This document shows positions 44,356-53,823 of a stretch of DNA of 64,000 nucleotides, in pieces (position 1 is the stretch's first letter; each line of letters opens with the position of its first letter). Origin of the DNA: Aureimonas mangrovi (lineage in GTDB: Bacteria; Pseudomonadota; Alphaproteobacteria; Rhizobiales; Rhizobiaceae); NCBI RefSeq assembly GCF_014058705.1, contig NZ_CP059692.1:2795001-2859000 (forward strand). The letters run 5' to 3'. The translations under genes and the position numbers were made by a program. The notes under the pieces are model-generated. The model was given only the letters and a program-made list of their open reading frames with translations. It made no database searches and was not told where the DNA came from.

Positions 44356-45339
44356 TCAGACCACGCCGATCCGCAGAAGATCGTGCATGTGGAGGACGCC
44401 GACGGCCATGCCGCCCTCCTCCACCACCATCAGCGTCGTGATGTTGGAGGCGTTGAGGATTTCGAGCGCCTTCACGGCCAGCGTCGTCGGCGCCACCGTG
44501 CGGGGATCGCGCGTCATCACCTCGTCGACGTGCATCGAGAGCAGGTCGCCGCCGAGGTGCCGGCGCAGGTCGCCGTCCGTGACGATGCCGAGGAGGCGCC
44601 CCCGCTCCACCACCGCCACGCAGCCGAAGCCCTTGCGCGACATGGTGATGATCGCCTCGGACATCGGCGTGCCGCTCGCCACCAGCGGCAGGGCCTCGCC
44701 GGTGTGCATGATCTGGCCGACATGGGTCAGGCTCGCGCCGAGCTGCCCGCCCGGATGGAAGATGCGGAAGTCACCCGGCGTGAAGCCGCGCGCCTCCAGG
44801 AGCGCGACGGCGATCGCGTCACCGAGCGCGAGCTGCATGGTGGTGGAGGTCGTCGGGGCCAGCCCGTGCGGGCAGGCCTCCGCCGCGCGCGGCAGGATCA
44901 GCGCCTCGTCCGCCTGCACCGCCAGTGCCGAGGTCTCGCGCGAGGTGATCGCGACGAGCGGGATGGAGAAGCGGCGCGTATAGGCGACGATGCCCTTCAG
45001 CTCGGCGCTCTCGCCCGACCACGAGATCGCGATCACGGCGTCGTCGCGGCCGATCATGCCGAGATCGCCGTGGACGGCCTCGACCGGATGGACGAAGAAG
45101 GCCGGCGTGCCGGTGGAGGCGAGCGTCGCGGCGAGCTTGGAGCCGATATGGCCGCTCTTGCCGACGCCCGTCACGATGACGCGCCCGCGCACCTTGCCGA
45201 TCAGTGAGAGCGCGCGTGCGAAGGGCGCGCGCATCTCGCCTTCCAAAGCTTCCGCCAGCAGCCGCAGGCCGTCTGCTTCCATCGCAATGGTCCTCACGGC
45301 GGAGGCGAGGACGCCCGTGTCATCCAGCGTATCCATCAT
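44356..45339 (-). CDS. kdsD: Arabinose-5-phosphate isomerase (KpsF/GutQ family)
   Basis: This 327-residue protein has an N-terminal SIS sugar isomerase domain (VIVTGVGKSGHIGSKLAATLASTGTPAFFVHPVEAVHGDLG, SWSGES) and two C-terminal CBS domains (about 205-325; MHTGEALPLV, GIVTDGDLRRHL). It isomerises ribulose 5-phosphate to arabinose 5-phosphate, the first step to Kdo of lipopolysaccharide. Start at 45339 (MMDTLDD) with AAGG upstream; the ATG 3 bp later is equivalent. Its stop is convergent with nfeD, 2 bp apart. Confidence 0.93.
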   Translation of the reverse strand: MMDTLDDTGVLASAVRTIAMEADGLRLLAEALEGEMRAPFARALSLIGKVRGRVIVTGVGKSGHIGSKLAATLASTGTPAFFVHPVEAVHGDLGMIGRDDAVIAISWSGESAELKGIVAYTRRFSIPLVAITSRETSALAVQADEALILPRAAEACPHGLAPTTSTTMQLALGDAIAVALLEARGFTPGDFRIFHPGGQLGASLTHVGQIMHTGEALPLVASGTPMSEAIITMSRKGFGCVAVVERGRLLGIVTDGDLRRHLGGDLLSMHVDEVMTRDPRTVAPTTLAVKALEILNASNITTLMVVEEGGMAVGVLHMHDLLRIGVV

Positions 45340-45523
45340 CGACGTGACCTTCCCGCGTTTTCCGCTCCGAACCCGAGCGAGATAAAGCAAAGCATCACGC
45401 TGGGCAAAGCGGCCCCGCCGCCGCCGCCGCGTAAAGGCTCCGTTAACCATGCGCGTTTAGGAATTGGAAAGGATGCGCGACGGCGTCTCCACCCCGGTTC
45501 CGTTGGAAAGAGCCTCTCACCGT

Positions 45524-47164
45524 ATGGCGAAACGCGCGCGCAACGCCGGTTTCCTCCTCGCGCTCGCGCTGGCAAGCGGCCCCGCGCTGGCGCAACTCAA
45601 CGCGCCGCTCTCGACGAACGATGTCGATACGGACGGCGAACTGCGGCTCGAAACGCTCGACGCGAACGATCTCGGCAACGCGAACCAGAGCCTGCAGGAC
45701 CCGTTCATTCCAGATGCGCCGGGCGATCCCGCTTCGCCGGCCCTGCCGGAGACGCGATCGACGCCGCGCGAGCCCGAGGCCCCGCTCGCCGGCGAGCCCG
45801 CTCTCGACTTCGACCTCTTCGACGGGCCGGACGAGCTGCCGCGCTCGCAGCGCCAGAACCTGCCGATAGATGGCGCCGAGCCGATCGATCGCGAGGTCGA
45901 TGCGCAAGTGCCGGCCACCGCGCGCGATCTCGCGGTGTTCCGCGCGACAGGCCCGGTGCGCTCGCCCACCTTCGCACCGGCCGCGCGCGAGGATCGGCTG
46001 AACCCGGCGGCGATGGGTCTGCGGCCTTCCATCCCGCTCGGCGAGGAAGACCCCTTCGCGCCGGATGGCCTGCGGGCCGGCCGCTTCCTGCTGTTTCCCG
46101 TTCTCGAACAGGAGGTCGGCGTCTCCGACAATCTCGATGCGGCCCCCGACAGCCAGTCAGGTGCCTTCACAGAGACGCGCCTGTCGGCCCGCCTCCTGTC
46201 GGACTGGTCAAGGCACGAGGCCCAGATCAACGCCACTGCCGCCTATCGGCGCAATTTCGGCGGTGAGGCCGAGGAAGATCCGCGCCTCGGCCTCGATGGC
46301 CAGATGCGTATCGACATCAACCGCGAGCTCACGGCCCTCCTGCGCGGTGCCGTCAGCTATGCGCGCGAAGACCCGATCCTGGCCGATCCACTTCTCAACG
46401 TCGAAGACAGGCCGGACGTCCTCACCTACTCCTTCGGCGCCGAACTGCGGCGCGAGGCGGGGCGCTCGTCCCTCGCGTTCACCGGCGACATCGTGCGCGA
46501 AGAGCGCGACGTCGACGGCATCACCTCGGGCACTGACGATTTCTCGACCGCGAGCCTCGGACTGCGCGCCGGCTTCGACATCTCGCCAGCCCTTCAGCCC
46601 TTCGTCGCCGCCTCCATCGGTTCGCGCTTTTTCGACGAGGACAGCCCGATCACCGGCGGCAATCGCGATTCTCGCATTCCGGCCCTTCGCGGCGGCGTCG
46701 CCTTCGATTTCGGAGAAAAGCTCTCCGGCGAGGCGGCCATCGGCTACGCCTGGAACGTGCCGGAGGACGACGGCCTGCCGACCATCGGCGCGCCCACCTT
46801 CGACGTCGCGCTCAACTGGTCGCCCCGTCGCGGCACCGATCTGGCGTTGACCGCCGCGACCTTCTTCGATCCGGATTCCTCGAGCCTGTCGACCTCAACT
46901 GTCTACGAGACGGCGCTCGCCCTTCAGCATCGCGTGACGACGCGCACGCTCCTCAACGGGCGCCTCAGCGCCGCCTTCCGCAATCGCGAGGGCGCCGGCT
47001 CGATCGACGACACGACCTACGCCGCGCAGGTCGGCCTGGAGCACTGGCTGAACAGGACGATGGCGCTCACCGCTCTGGCCCGCCACGAACTGCTGGAGAG
47101 CGACTTCGCCCCAGCCGAATACACTGCCAATTCGGTGCGGGTCGGGGTGCGCTTCCAGCGCTAG
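45524..47164 (+). CDS. Outer membrane beta-barrel protein
   Basis: This 546-residue protein has a signal peptide (MAKRARNAGFLLALALASGPALA), an acidic Pro-rich periplasmic stretch (about 25-165), and a C-terminal beta-barrel of about 350 residues with alternating amphipathic strands (for example RLSARLLSDWSRHEAQINATAAYRR and SFGAELRREAGRSSLAF), ending in the outer-membrane signature VRVGVRFQR. It fits the BBP2_2 outer-membrane barrel family. The start at 45524 directly precedes the signal peptide; 45473 is an alternative. Function unknown; galU and kdsD nearby suggest envelope polysaccharide context only loosely. Confidence 0.82.
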   Translation: MAKRARNAGFLLALALASGPALAQLNAPLSTNDVDTDGELRLETLDANDLGNANQSLQDPFIPDAPGDPASPALPETRSTPREPEAPLAGEPALDFDLFDGPDELPRSQRQNLPIDGAEPIDREVDAQVPATARDLAVFRATGPVRSPTFAPAAREDRLNPAAMGLRPSIPLGEEDPFAPDGLRAGRFLLFPVLEQEVGVSDNLDAAPDSQSGAFTETRLSARLLSDWSRHEAQINATAAYRRNFGGEAEEDPRLGLDGQMRIDINRELTALLRGAVSYAREDPILADPLLNVEDRPDVLTYSFGAELRREAGRSSLAFTGDIVREERDVDGITSGTDDFSTASLGLRAGFDISPALQPFVAASIGSRFFDEDSPITGGNRDSRIPALRGGVAFDFGEKLSGEAAIGYAWNVPEDDGLPTIGAPTFDVALNWSPRRGTDLALTAATFFDPDSSSLSTSTVYETALALQHRVTTRTLLNGRLSAAFRNREGAGSIDDTTYAAQVGLEHWLNRTMALTALARHELLESDFAPAEYTANSVRVGVRFQR

Positions 47165-47195
47165 GACGGAACGATCCAGCGCACCCCGCTATCGA

Positions 47196-48098
47196 TCAGG
47201 CAAAGGCCCGGCGCCTCGAAGGCTCGACGTTTTCGATGAGTTCCTGAAGGTTGTCGTAGACCTTCTCGCGGATGTCGGGGCGCCAGAGGGCGAAGGCGAC
47301 ATTGGCCTCGATGAAGCCCTCCTTGGAGCCGCAGTCGAAGGTGCGGCCGGTGAAGTGGTAGCCGTAGAAGTCCTGCCGGGCGGCGAGCTTGAGCATCCCG
47401 TCGGTCAGCTGGATCTCGTTGCCCGCGCCCTTCTCCTGCGTCTCCAGGATGTCGAAGATCTCCGGCTGCAGGATGTAGCGGCCCGAGATGAAGAAGTTCG
47501 ACGGCGCCTCGGCCGCCTTCGGCTTCTCCACCATGCCGTCGATGCGAAACCCCGTGCCCACGTCCTCGGCCCGCCCCACGATGCCGTATTTGTGCGTCTC
47601 GGCCGGGTCGCACTGTTCCACCGACAGGATGTTGCCGCCCGTCTCCTCGTAGAGCTCCACCATCTTCTTCATGCAGCCCTGCTCGGCCTGCATGATCATG
47701 TCGGGCAGGAGCAGCGCGAAGGGCTCGCCGCCGACGAGATCGCGCGCGCACCACACCGCATGGCCGAGGCCGAGCGGCGCCTGCTGGCGCGTGAAGCTCG
47801 CCGTGCCGGGCTTGGGCTGCAGCGAATCCAGAAGCGAGAGCTCGGCCTCCTTGCCGCGCTCGGTGAGCGTGTTCACCAGCTCGACCTGAATGTCGAAATA
47901 GTCCTCGATGACGCCCTTGTTGCGCCCGGTCACGAAGATCAGGTGCTCGATCCCCGCCTGACGAGCCTCGTCAACCACGTACTGGATCACCGGACGGTCC
48001 ACCACCGTCAGCATCTCCTTCGGAATCGCCTTCGTGGCTGGAAGGAACCGCGTCCCCAGACCGGCCACCGGGAAGACGGCTTTACGAACTCTTCGCAT
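47196..48098 (-). CDS. galU: UTP-glucose-1-phosphate uridylyltransferase
   Basis: This 300-residue nucleotidyltransferase has [24 protein letters not shown] at the N-terminus, [25 protein letters not shown] and the Mg-binding DM in LLLPDMI. It makes UDP-glucose for exopolysaccharide, LPS and glucans. The ATG at 48098 has GAGGG 5 bp upstream. It is convergent with the outer-membrane barrel gene. Confidence 0.96.
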   Translation of the reverse strand: MRRVRKAVFPVAGLGTRFLPATKAIPKEMLTVVDRPVIQYVVDEARQAGIEHLIFVTGRNKGVIEDYFDIQVELVNTLTERGKEAELSLLDSLQPKPGTASFTRQQAPLGLGHAVWCARDLVGGEPFALLLPDMIMQAEQGCMKKMVELYEETGGNILSVEQCDPAETHKYGIVGRAEDVGTGFRIDGMVEKPKAAEAPSNFFISGRYILQPEIFDILETQEKGAGNEIQLTDGMLKLAARQDFYGYHFTGRTFDCGSKEGFIEANVAFALWRPDIREKVYDNLQELIENVEPSRRRAFA

Positions 48099-48297
48099 CA
48101 AGTCCCTCTCGAATTGGGCAGAGGTCGCACGGCGCCTCGTTCTTCACATCCTAGGCCGCGACACGCGGAAATGAAGAGGTGACGCGCGAGCGCGGCAAAG
48201 GGAAGGCCGTCACGTCCGATTTGCAGAAAGCCGGCGCGCTTGACAGGCCCCCCAGTGGATGAGACCGGCTTGAAGAGAACATCGAGGGGGACGAGCG

Positions 48298-48717
48298 GTG
48301 GACGAGGCACATGGCACAGACATTTTCGGGGCGACCATCCCCTTTGCCCGCCATTGCGGGATCGAGGCGGTAGACGCGAACGAGGACCGCACGCTCCTTC
48401 GGCTCGAACTGCGCGCCGAGCACGGAAACAATCTCGGCAACGCGCATGGCGGGTTGATCTGCACGGCCCTCGACGTCGCGATGGGCACCGCCGCGCGTCT
48501 CAAGCTCGGCGCCCCGGTGATGACGCTCGATATGAATGTCAGCTTCCTGTCGATCGGACGCGGAACGCTCATGGCCGAGGGTCGCGTGCTGCGCGCGGGA
48601 CGCTCGATCGTCTTTTGCGAAGCGGTCCTGACGGGCCCGGACGGGGGTGTCGTCGCCAAGAGCTCCGGCGTCTTCAAGACGGCATCCCACCGAAGCTCGG
48701 CCGCCGGCGACGGCTGA
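48298..48717 (+). CDS. PaaI-type thioesterase (hotdog fold)
   Basis: This 139-residue hotdog thioesterase has the family motif GNAHGGLICTALDVAMG with H50-G-G, and strands ending NVSFLSIGRGTLMAEGRVLRAGR. It hydrolyses acyl-CoA, probably aromatic or short-chain; the substrate is unknown. The GTG start has GAGGGGG 7 bp upstream. It lies 64 bp before a tRNA gene. Confidence 0.85.
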   Translation: MDEAHGTDIFGATIPFARHCGIEAVDANEDRTLLRLELRAEHGNNLGNAHGGLICTALDVAMGTAARLKLGAPVMTLDMNVSFLSIGRGTLMAEGRVLRAGRSIVFCEAVLTGPDGGVVAKSSGVFKTASHRSSAAGDG

Positions 48718-48781
48718 CGATCGGCATTGCCTTTCGATCGCGCTTGAGACGCGTGATGGTTTCGGCTAGGCGGAGTGCGTG

Positions 48782-48857
48782 GGGCCTGTAGCTCAATGGT
48801 TAGAGCCGGCGGCTCATAACCGCTTGGTTGCAGGTTCGAGTCCTGCCGGGCCCACCA
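48782..48857 (+). tRNA. tRNA with CAT anticodon (probably tRNA-Ile2)
   Basis: The 76-nt tRNA has acceptor stem GGGCCTG/CGGGCCC, a D-loop with GCTCAATGGTTAGAGC, anticodon CAT at 48815-48817 (positions 34-36), T-arm GCAGG-TTCGAGT-CCTGC, and encoded CCA. D-arm and anticodon-arm sequences are closer to tRNA-Ile2 (lysidine-modified, reads AUA) than to initiator or elongator tRNA-Met, but TilS recognition cannot be judged. The next 232 bp hold nothing I can support. Confidence 0.93.
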
Positions 48858-49089
48858 GTAAACCCACAAGCAGCTGCAGTCACTTAGCAATCGTCGCCAG
48901 AACAGTCTCGACAGAGGCCGAACTGCATGACATGGACGACGATTCGATGCCCCTGCCCTCTCATGTGCGCACCCGCGAACCCGGGACATAGCCGAGCCTG
49001 CGAGGCCGGCGATCGCCGCCAGGGCCGCGTTCCCCTCATGGTCGGTATCTTTGAGCTCTACGCCGTCCTGAAGAAGCCCTCGGCTTCCG

Positions 49090-50151
49090 TCATGCTTCCC
49101 GAAACGAAAGCTGAACCTTCACGGCCCTGCGGCGGTCGGCGGCAAGCGCGAAGGCGGCCGGCGCCTCGGAGACGTCCATCTGCGCCGTGATGATCGGCCT
49201 CACGTCGATCTCGCGCGTGTCGATCAGGCGCACGGCCTGCGCGTATTCCGCGAAGAAGCGGTGGGTGCCGACGACGTTCAGCTCCTTGCCGACGATGACG
49301 TTGAGCGGCACCGGGACCGTGCCGCCGACACCGACGGCGACGAGCGTCGCCCGGGGACGCAGGCAAGCGGCCGCAGACGCGAAGGCGGCGGGTGCCGCCG
49401 AGCACTCGAAGGCGAGATCGAAGCTGCCCTTCTCGGCCGCAAACGGCTCCAGACTTTCGGCCTGTGTGCGTACGTTGATCGTTTCGCTCGCGCCCATCCG
49501 CGCGGCGACCGAAAGCGTCTCGTCCTCAAGATCGGTGACGACAATACGTCCCGCGCCCGCACGACGAAGAGCCGCCACCGTCAGCGCTCCGATCGGCCCG
49601 GCGCCAGTGACGAGCACCGAACGCCCCTCGATGCCGCCGGCGATCCGCCGGGCCTGCTCCAGCGCGTGCAGGCAGACCGCAAGCGGTTCGGCGCAGGCGG
49701 CCTCGCCGAGCGAGATTTCGGCGTTCCGGATGGGCTCGCATTGGAAGGCATCGACCACCATCCGGTCACGAAAGCCGCCCTGCTCGTGGGGAAAGCGCAT
49801 CGCCGAACCGAAGAACCGCATGTTCAGGCAGTGATGTTTCAGGCCCTCGCGGCAGTAGCGGCAGTCGTTGCAAGGGCGGCTCGGATTGACCGCGACGCGA
49901 TCGCCGACCGCGAGCGAGGTAACGCCCGGGCCGAGCGCACGCACTGTCCCGGCGACCTCGTGGCCGAGGATGATCGGCTCCTTCACGCGGATCGGCCCGA
50001 AGCCGCCGTCCTGGAAGTAGTGGAGGTCCGAGCCGCAGATGCCGCCCGCTCCCATCGAGATGAGCACTTCGCCCGCGCCGGGCTCGCCGACCTCGATCTC
50101 CTCGACCCGAAGATCACCCTGCGCGTGCAGCCGGCAGATTCGCGTCTTCAT
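49090..50151 (-). CDS. idnD: L-idonate/L-gulonate 5-dehydrogenase-like zinc dehydrogenase
   Basis: This 353-residue zinc MDR dehydrogenase has catalytic zinc ligands C39 (GGICGSDLHY) and H64-E65 (LGHE), structural zinc Cys C94, C97, C100 and C108, and a Rossmann motif VTGAGPIGALTV. MRFFGSAMRFPH and CNDC-YC match IdnD closely. IdnD oxidises L-idonate at C5 to 5-keto-D-gluconate; homologues act on L-gulonate, giving D-fructuronate. UxuA and UxuB nearby favour the L-gulonate reading. It is the last gene of the TRAP operon, 3 bp after dctM. Confidence 0.82.
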   Translation of the reverse strand: MKTRICRLHAQGDLRVEEIEVGEPGAGEVLISMGAGGICGSDLHYFQDGGFGPIRVKEPIILGHEVAGTVRALGPGVTSLAVGDRVAVNPSRPCNDCRYCREGLKHHCLNMRFFGSAMRFPHEQGGFRDRMVVDAFQCEPIRNAEISLGEAACAEPLAVCLHALEQARRIAGGIEGRSVLVTGAGPIGALTVAALRRAGAGRIVVTDLEDETLSVAARMGASETINVRTQAESLEPFAAEKGSFDLAFECSAAPAAFASAAACLRPRATLVAVGVGGTVPVPLNVIVGKELNVVGTHRFFAEYAQAVRLIDTREIDVRPIITAQMDVSEAPAAFALAADRRRAVKVQLSFREA

Positions 50152-50154
50152 CGC

Positions 50155-51435
50155 TCAGTTCCCCATCAGGACGGAAGGAAGCCAGGTGGCGAAGGGCGGA
50201 TAGTAGGACACGAGAAGCAGGACGATGATGTTCGACAGGAGGAAGGGGATGACCGCCTTGATGACGGGCAGCAGCGGAATGCGCGCGATGTTGCACGCGA
50301 CGAAGAGGCAGACCCCGACGGGCGGCGTCGTCAGCCCGATCATCAGGTTGAGGACGGCGAAGGTCGCGAAGTGGACGGGGTCGATGCCGACGCTCGTCGC
50401 CAGGGCCAGAAGCGGGACGAAGAGGATAATCAGCGCCGCGATCGTCTCCATGAACATGCCGACGATCAGGAGCAGGATGTTGATGAGGAGGATGACGAGG
50501 ATCGGGTTGTCGGTGATCGTCAGCACCGTCGAGGCGAGCGCCTGCGGGATACGTTCGGAGGCGAGGATCGAGCCGAAGACGTTGGCGAAACCCACGAGGG
50601 CGAGGATGCCGGCAGAGGAGATGGCGCTGTCGATAATGATCTTCGGCACCTTGGCCAGCGGCAGCTCGCGATAGACGAGCGTGCCAACGAGGAACGCGTA
50701 GATGCAGGCGACGACGGCCGTCTCGGTGGGGGTCGCGATGCCGGTGATGAGGCCGCCGATGATCAGCGCGATCATCGCGAGCGCCCACGAAGCGGAGAGC
50801 GCGGCGGCAACGAGTTCGCTCCAGCCTTTCCATGGCATGCGCGGGTAATTGCGACGAACTGAGATCACGTAGCAGGTGATGCCCATGCCGATGCCCATCA
50901 GGATGCCGGGAACGGCTCCCGCGAGGAAGAGCTGGCCGACGGAGATGCCGGAGAGGGCGCCGACGATGATCATCGGCACGGACGGCGGCAGCATGGGGCC
51001 GACCGTGGAAGAGGCGGCGGTGATGGCGGCGGAGAAGTCCGCCGGATAGCCGGACTTCTTCATGCCAGGGATCATCACCGAACCCGTCGCCGCCACGTCA
51101 GCGACGGCGGTGCCCGAGACGCCGCCGAACATCATGGAATCGGCGACATTGGCCATCGCGAGACCCCCGCGCATCCAGCCGACCATGGCATTGGCCAGGC
51201 GGATGATGCGCTCGGTGACGCCGCCGTAGTTCATCAGATTGCCGGCCAGGATGAAGCCGGGAATGCACAGGAGCACGAACACGTCCATGCCGGCATACAT
51301 GCGCTGCGGCAGGATGACGATCGGCAGGCCCGCGGCGAGCATATAGGCGAGCGAGGCGAGCGCGAGACAGATCGCGACCGGAACGCCGATCGCGAGCGTG
51401 ACGACGAAGGTGCCGAGAAGAAGCGCCAGTTCCAT
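50155..51435 (-). CDS. dctM: TRAP transporter large permease (DctM)
   Basis: This 426-residue DctM-type protein has about twelve hydrophobic segments. Conserved elements include FVLLCIPGFILAGNLMNYGGVTERII, MMFGGVSGTAVADVAATGS and SSTVGPMLPPSVPMI. It forms the sodium-coupled transport core for a carboxylate substrate delivered by DctP. It is translationally close to dctQ (3 bp gap) and to idnD. Confidence 0.94.
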   Translation of the reverse strand: MELALLLGTFVVTLAIGVPVAICLALASLAYMLAAGLPIVILPQRMYAGMDVFVLLCIPGFILAGNLMNYGGVTERIIRLANAMVGWMRGGLAMANVADSMMFGGVSGTAVADVAATGSVMIPGMKKSGYPADFSAAITAASSTVGPMLPPSVPMIIVGALSGISVGQLFLAGAVPGILMGIGMGITCYVISVRRNYPRMPWKGWSELVAAALSASWALAMIALIIGGLITGIATPTETAVVACIYAFLVGTLVYRELPLAKVPKIIIDSAISSAGILALVGFANVFGSILASERIPQALASTVLTITDNPILVILLINILLLIVGMFMETIAALIILFVPLLALATSVGIDPVHFATFAVLNLMIGLTTPPVGVCLFVACNIARIPLLPVIKAVIPFLLSNIIVLLLVSYYPPFATWLPSVLMGN

Positions 51436-51438
51436 CGA

Positions 51439-51945
51439 TCAGATTTCCTCGGGACGCTGGGGGCGCCCGTCATCGGTCCCGGCGAGCATGCCGACGACGC
51501 GCAGGGTGGCGAACAGGAAGAGGAGGATCGCCAGCGTGAAGACGCTTGCGTGGACGATGTCCATCGTGATGCGCAGGCTGGGCGAGCGCTGGAAGGCGCC
51601 GATGGAGACGAAGCGCCAGGCCGGCCAGATCATCACGGCGGCGAGCACGGCGGTCGCGGCCGTCGCGACGAGCCGCATCCACCAGGCGATGCGCTCGGGC
51701 ACGGCCTCCTGAACGAGATCCACTGCAACGAACTCGCCCGTCATCAAAGAGAGGCCGATGCCGAAGGCGACCATGTAGAGGAGAAGGTATCGCGACAGCT
51801 CCTCCGTCCAGACATAGGAGGGCAGGTCGAAGGTGCGGGTGGTGATCTGGATCGTCACCACGACGATGAGCGCGAAGAAGGTCAGCCCGACGGCAATCCG
51901 GCAGGCGAGAGACAGAAATCGCGTGACATGACTGAGGAACGGCAT
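51439..51945 (-). CDS. dctQ: TRAP transporter small permease (DctQ)
   Basis: This 168-residue protein has four predicted membrane helices (about 10-32, 50-70, 88-108 and 130-152) and the DctQ signature FDLPSYVWTEELSRYLLLYMVAFGIGLSL. It is the small membrane subunit linking DctP to DctM. It lies 57 bp after dctP, with a hairpin in the gap. Confidence 0.92.
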   Translation of the reverse strand: MPFLSHVTRFLSLACRIAVGLTFFALIVVVTIQITTRTFDLPSYVWTEELSRYLLLYMVAFGIGLSLMTGEFVAVDLVQEAVPERIAWWMRLVATAATAVLAAVMIWPAWRFVSIGAFQRSPSLRITMDIVHASVFTLAILLFLFATLRVVGMLAGTDDGRPQRPEEI

Positions 51946-51967
51946 CGCTCTCCCCTTTTCACCGGGT

Positions 51968-51988
51968 GGGGAGGCCTGCGGCCTCCCC
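51968..51988 (-). other. Hairpin between dctP and dctQ
   Basis: GGGGAGGCC and GGCCTCCCC form a perfect 9-bp stem with a 3-nt loop. No T tract follows on the coding strand. Such hairpins after binding-protein genes usually protect the upstream mRNA and lower expression of the permease genes. Confidence 0.6.
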
Positions 51989-52002
51989 TGTCTTTAGCGA
52001 GT

Positions 52003-52971
52003 TCAGCGCGCGAAGAGCTGTTCCACGATCGGGCGCAGTTCCTCGTCGACGGCGTCGATCACGGGCTGACGCGCCTGTTCGGCGAAGGCGCCCTGATCGA
52101 CCTCGACGAAGGTCATGCCTTTCTGTTCCAGGTCGGCGCGGATGGCGTCCTCGTCGGCCAGGAACTGCTCACGCTCGAACTCCTGGGCGATGCGGGCCGC
52201 CTCCATGACGTGGCCCTGATCCTCTTCGGAAAGCTGGCTCCAGACCTGCTCAGCGATGGTGAGGTAGATCCAGGAGCGCACATGCTCGGTCTGATTGACG
52301 TGGCTCTGAACCTCGTTGAACGATGCCGACTGGATGAGCGCCAGCGGGTTCTCCTGACCCTCGATGGTGCCGTTCTGGAGCGAGGTGAAGACCTCGGAGA
52401 AGGCCATCGGCGTCGGCTGGGCGCCGAGCGCGGTCCACACATCAACGAAGAGCGGCACGTTGGGCACGCGCATGCGCAGGCGGTTCAACTCGTCCGGCGT
52501 CGTGATGGCGCGGTTGGCGGTCAGGTTGCGCGGCCCGCGGGCGAAATAGGCGATCGGCCGGACCTGGGCGCGCTCGACGATCTGCGCCTCGATCTGGTCG
52601 CCGATCTCGCCGGAGGCGACCTCGTCCATCTCCTCGAGGGTCTCGTAGGCATACGGCAGCGCCAGAAGGGCGGCCATCGGCGCCCAGTTCTGAAGGCTTT
52701 CGCCGGTGATCGTCATCTCGACGGTGCCAAGCTGCATGCCGTTGATCAGGTCGATCTCGCGCCCGAGGGAATCGTTCGGATAGACCTCCACGGCGATGCG
52801 CCCACCGGTGAGGTTCGACAGCTCCTCGCCGAAGCGCAGTGAGGCCTTGTGCCAGGAGTTCTGCTCGTTGGCGAGGTGCCCGAGCTTCAGCGTCAGCTCC
52901 TGCGCGAAGGCGGCGCCGGAGACGGCAGCGGACAAAGCGAGAGCGGCGAGCGTGGTTTTCAGAAGCGTCAT
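52003..52971 (-). CDS. dctP: TRAP transporter substrate-binding protein (DctP family)
   Basis: This 322-residue periplasmic protein has a signal peptide (MTLLKTTLAALALSAAVSGAAFA) and the DctP fold: LTLKLGHLANEQNSWHKASLRF, the substrate-carboxylate Arg in RLRMRVPNVPLF, GAQPTPMAFSEVFTSLQNGTIEGQENPL. It captures an organic acid, given the neighbours probably a hexonate or hexuronate. It is the first gene of dctPQM-idnD. Confidence 0.93.
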   Translation of the reverse strand: MTLLKTTLAALALSAAVSGAAFAQELTLKLGHLANEQNSWHKASLRFGEELSNLTGGRIAVEVYPNDSLGREIDLINGMQLGTVEMTITGESLQNWAPMAALLALPYAYETLEEMDEVASGEIGDQIEAQIVERAQVRPIAYFARGPRNLTANRAITTPDELNRLRMRVPNVPLFVDVWTALGAQPTPMAFSEVFTSLQNGTIEGQENPLALIQSASFNEVQSHVNQTEHVRSWIYLTIAEQVWSQLSEEDQGHVMEAARIAQEFEREQFLADEDAIRADLEQKGMTFVEVDQGAFAEQARQPVIDAVDEELRPIVEQLFAR

Positions 52972-53002
52972 GTTGGTTCCTCCCGGATGGTTCAGGTCGA
53001 TG

Positions 53003-53722
53003 TCAGGAGCCCGCCCCGAACAGTTCGGGATGGGCGGCGGCTATGACGGGCAGCGAGATCAGGATTTCACGCAAATGGGTGCGCATCGTCTCCTCGGCGG
53101 CGTCGGCGTCGCCGCTGGCGACGGCCTTCGCCACGGCCTCGTGCTGGGCGATGAGGCGGCGCACATGCACCTCCTCGACGCTGAGAAAGCGGATACGGTC
53201 CATCTGCGCCTTCACGCCCTCGACGACGCGCCACGCGAAAGGGGTGCCGGCGGCGTCCGCAAGCGTGCGATGGAACAGTTCGTCGAGCTTCATGAAGGCG
53301 TCGACATCGGTGTCCGCGACGCGCTTCTGCGCCGCCACCTGATCTAGAAGCTCGCGAGCGGCGGCGGGATCGGCGCGGGTCGCAGCGGTGCGGGCAACGT
53401 CCGCCTCGATCGCCTCGCGCACGAAGCGCGCCTCCATGACGGAGGAGACCGAAATCCGGCTGATCATCGTGCCCCGCTGCGGGCGGATCTGCACGAGCCC
53501 AGCCTCGGAAAGCTTGATGAAGGCTTCGCGCACCGGTTGGCGAGAGACGGCATAGGCACGGGCGATCTCGGTCTCCGAGATCGTCTCCCCAGGCAGGAGC
53601 TCCGCGCGCACGATGCGCTCGCGCAGACGCTCGAAGAGCTGCGGCGCGATCGCGCCGACCGCGTCGAGATCGACGATGCGTCTTTCCGCCACGCTCACGG
53701 CCAAAGCCTCCCGCTTCCTCAT
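53003..53722 (-). CDS. GntR-family regulator (FCD subfamily) of the hexonate genes
   Basis: This 239-residue regulator has an N-terminal GntR winged helix-turn-helix (about 25-90; GETISETEIARAYAVSRQPVREAFIKLSEAGLV) and a C-terminal FCD ligand domain (about 100-225) whose metal-site His residues are visible in ELFHRTL, AQHEAV and THLREI. It lies between dctP and the divergent uxuAB and probably represses both in the absence of an intermediate. ATG at 53722 with AGAAGAGG upstream. Confidence 0.88.
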   Translation of the reverse strand: MRKREALAVSVAERRIVDLDAVGAIAPQLFERLRERIVRAELLPGETISETEIARAYAVSRQPVREAFIKLSEAGLVQIRPQRGTMISRISVSSVMEARFVREAIEADVARTAATRADPAAARELLDQVAAQKRVADTDVDAFMKLDELFHRTLADAAGTPFAWRVVEGVKAQMDRIRFLSVEEVHVRRLIAQHEAVAKAVASGDADAAEETMRTHLREILISLPVIAAAHPELFGAGS

Positions 53723-53734
53723 GCCTCTTCTCTC

Positions 53735-53774
53735 CCATACTTCCATACTAGTCAACTCTGCGCTAGGAGAGTTG
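53735..53774. promoter_or_regulatory. Candidate GntR operator in the gntR-uxuA interval
   Basis: CCATAC occurs twice in tandem (53735-53740, 53743-53748), then a perfect inverted repeat CAACTCT (53753-53759) / AGAGTTG (53768-53774) with 8-nt spacer. On the minus strand AGTATGG repeats precede gntR. It is the only structured sequence in this 101-bp divergent region. Confidence 0.45.
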
Positions 53775-53823
53775 GTGAAAAGGGCGCGCCACGGCGCGTC
53801 GCATATAAGGGAGTGGCAGTTCA

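Noticed and set aside
48782-49089. tRNA as an integration site for a genomic island carrying the catabolic genes
   Set aside because: No integrase, no repeat of the tRNA 3' end elsewhere in the window, and no change in coding style across the junction that I can see.
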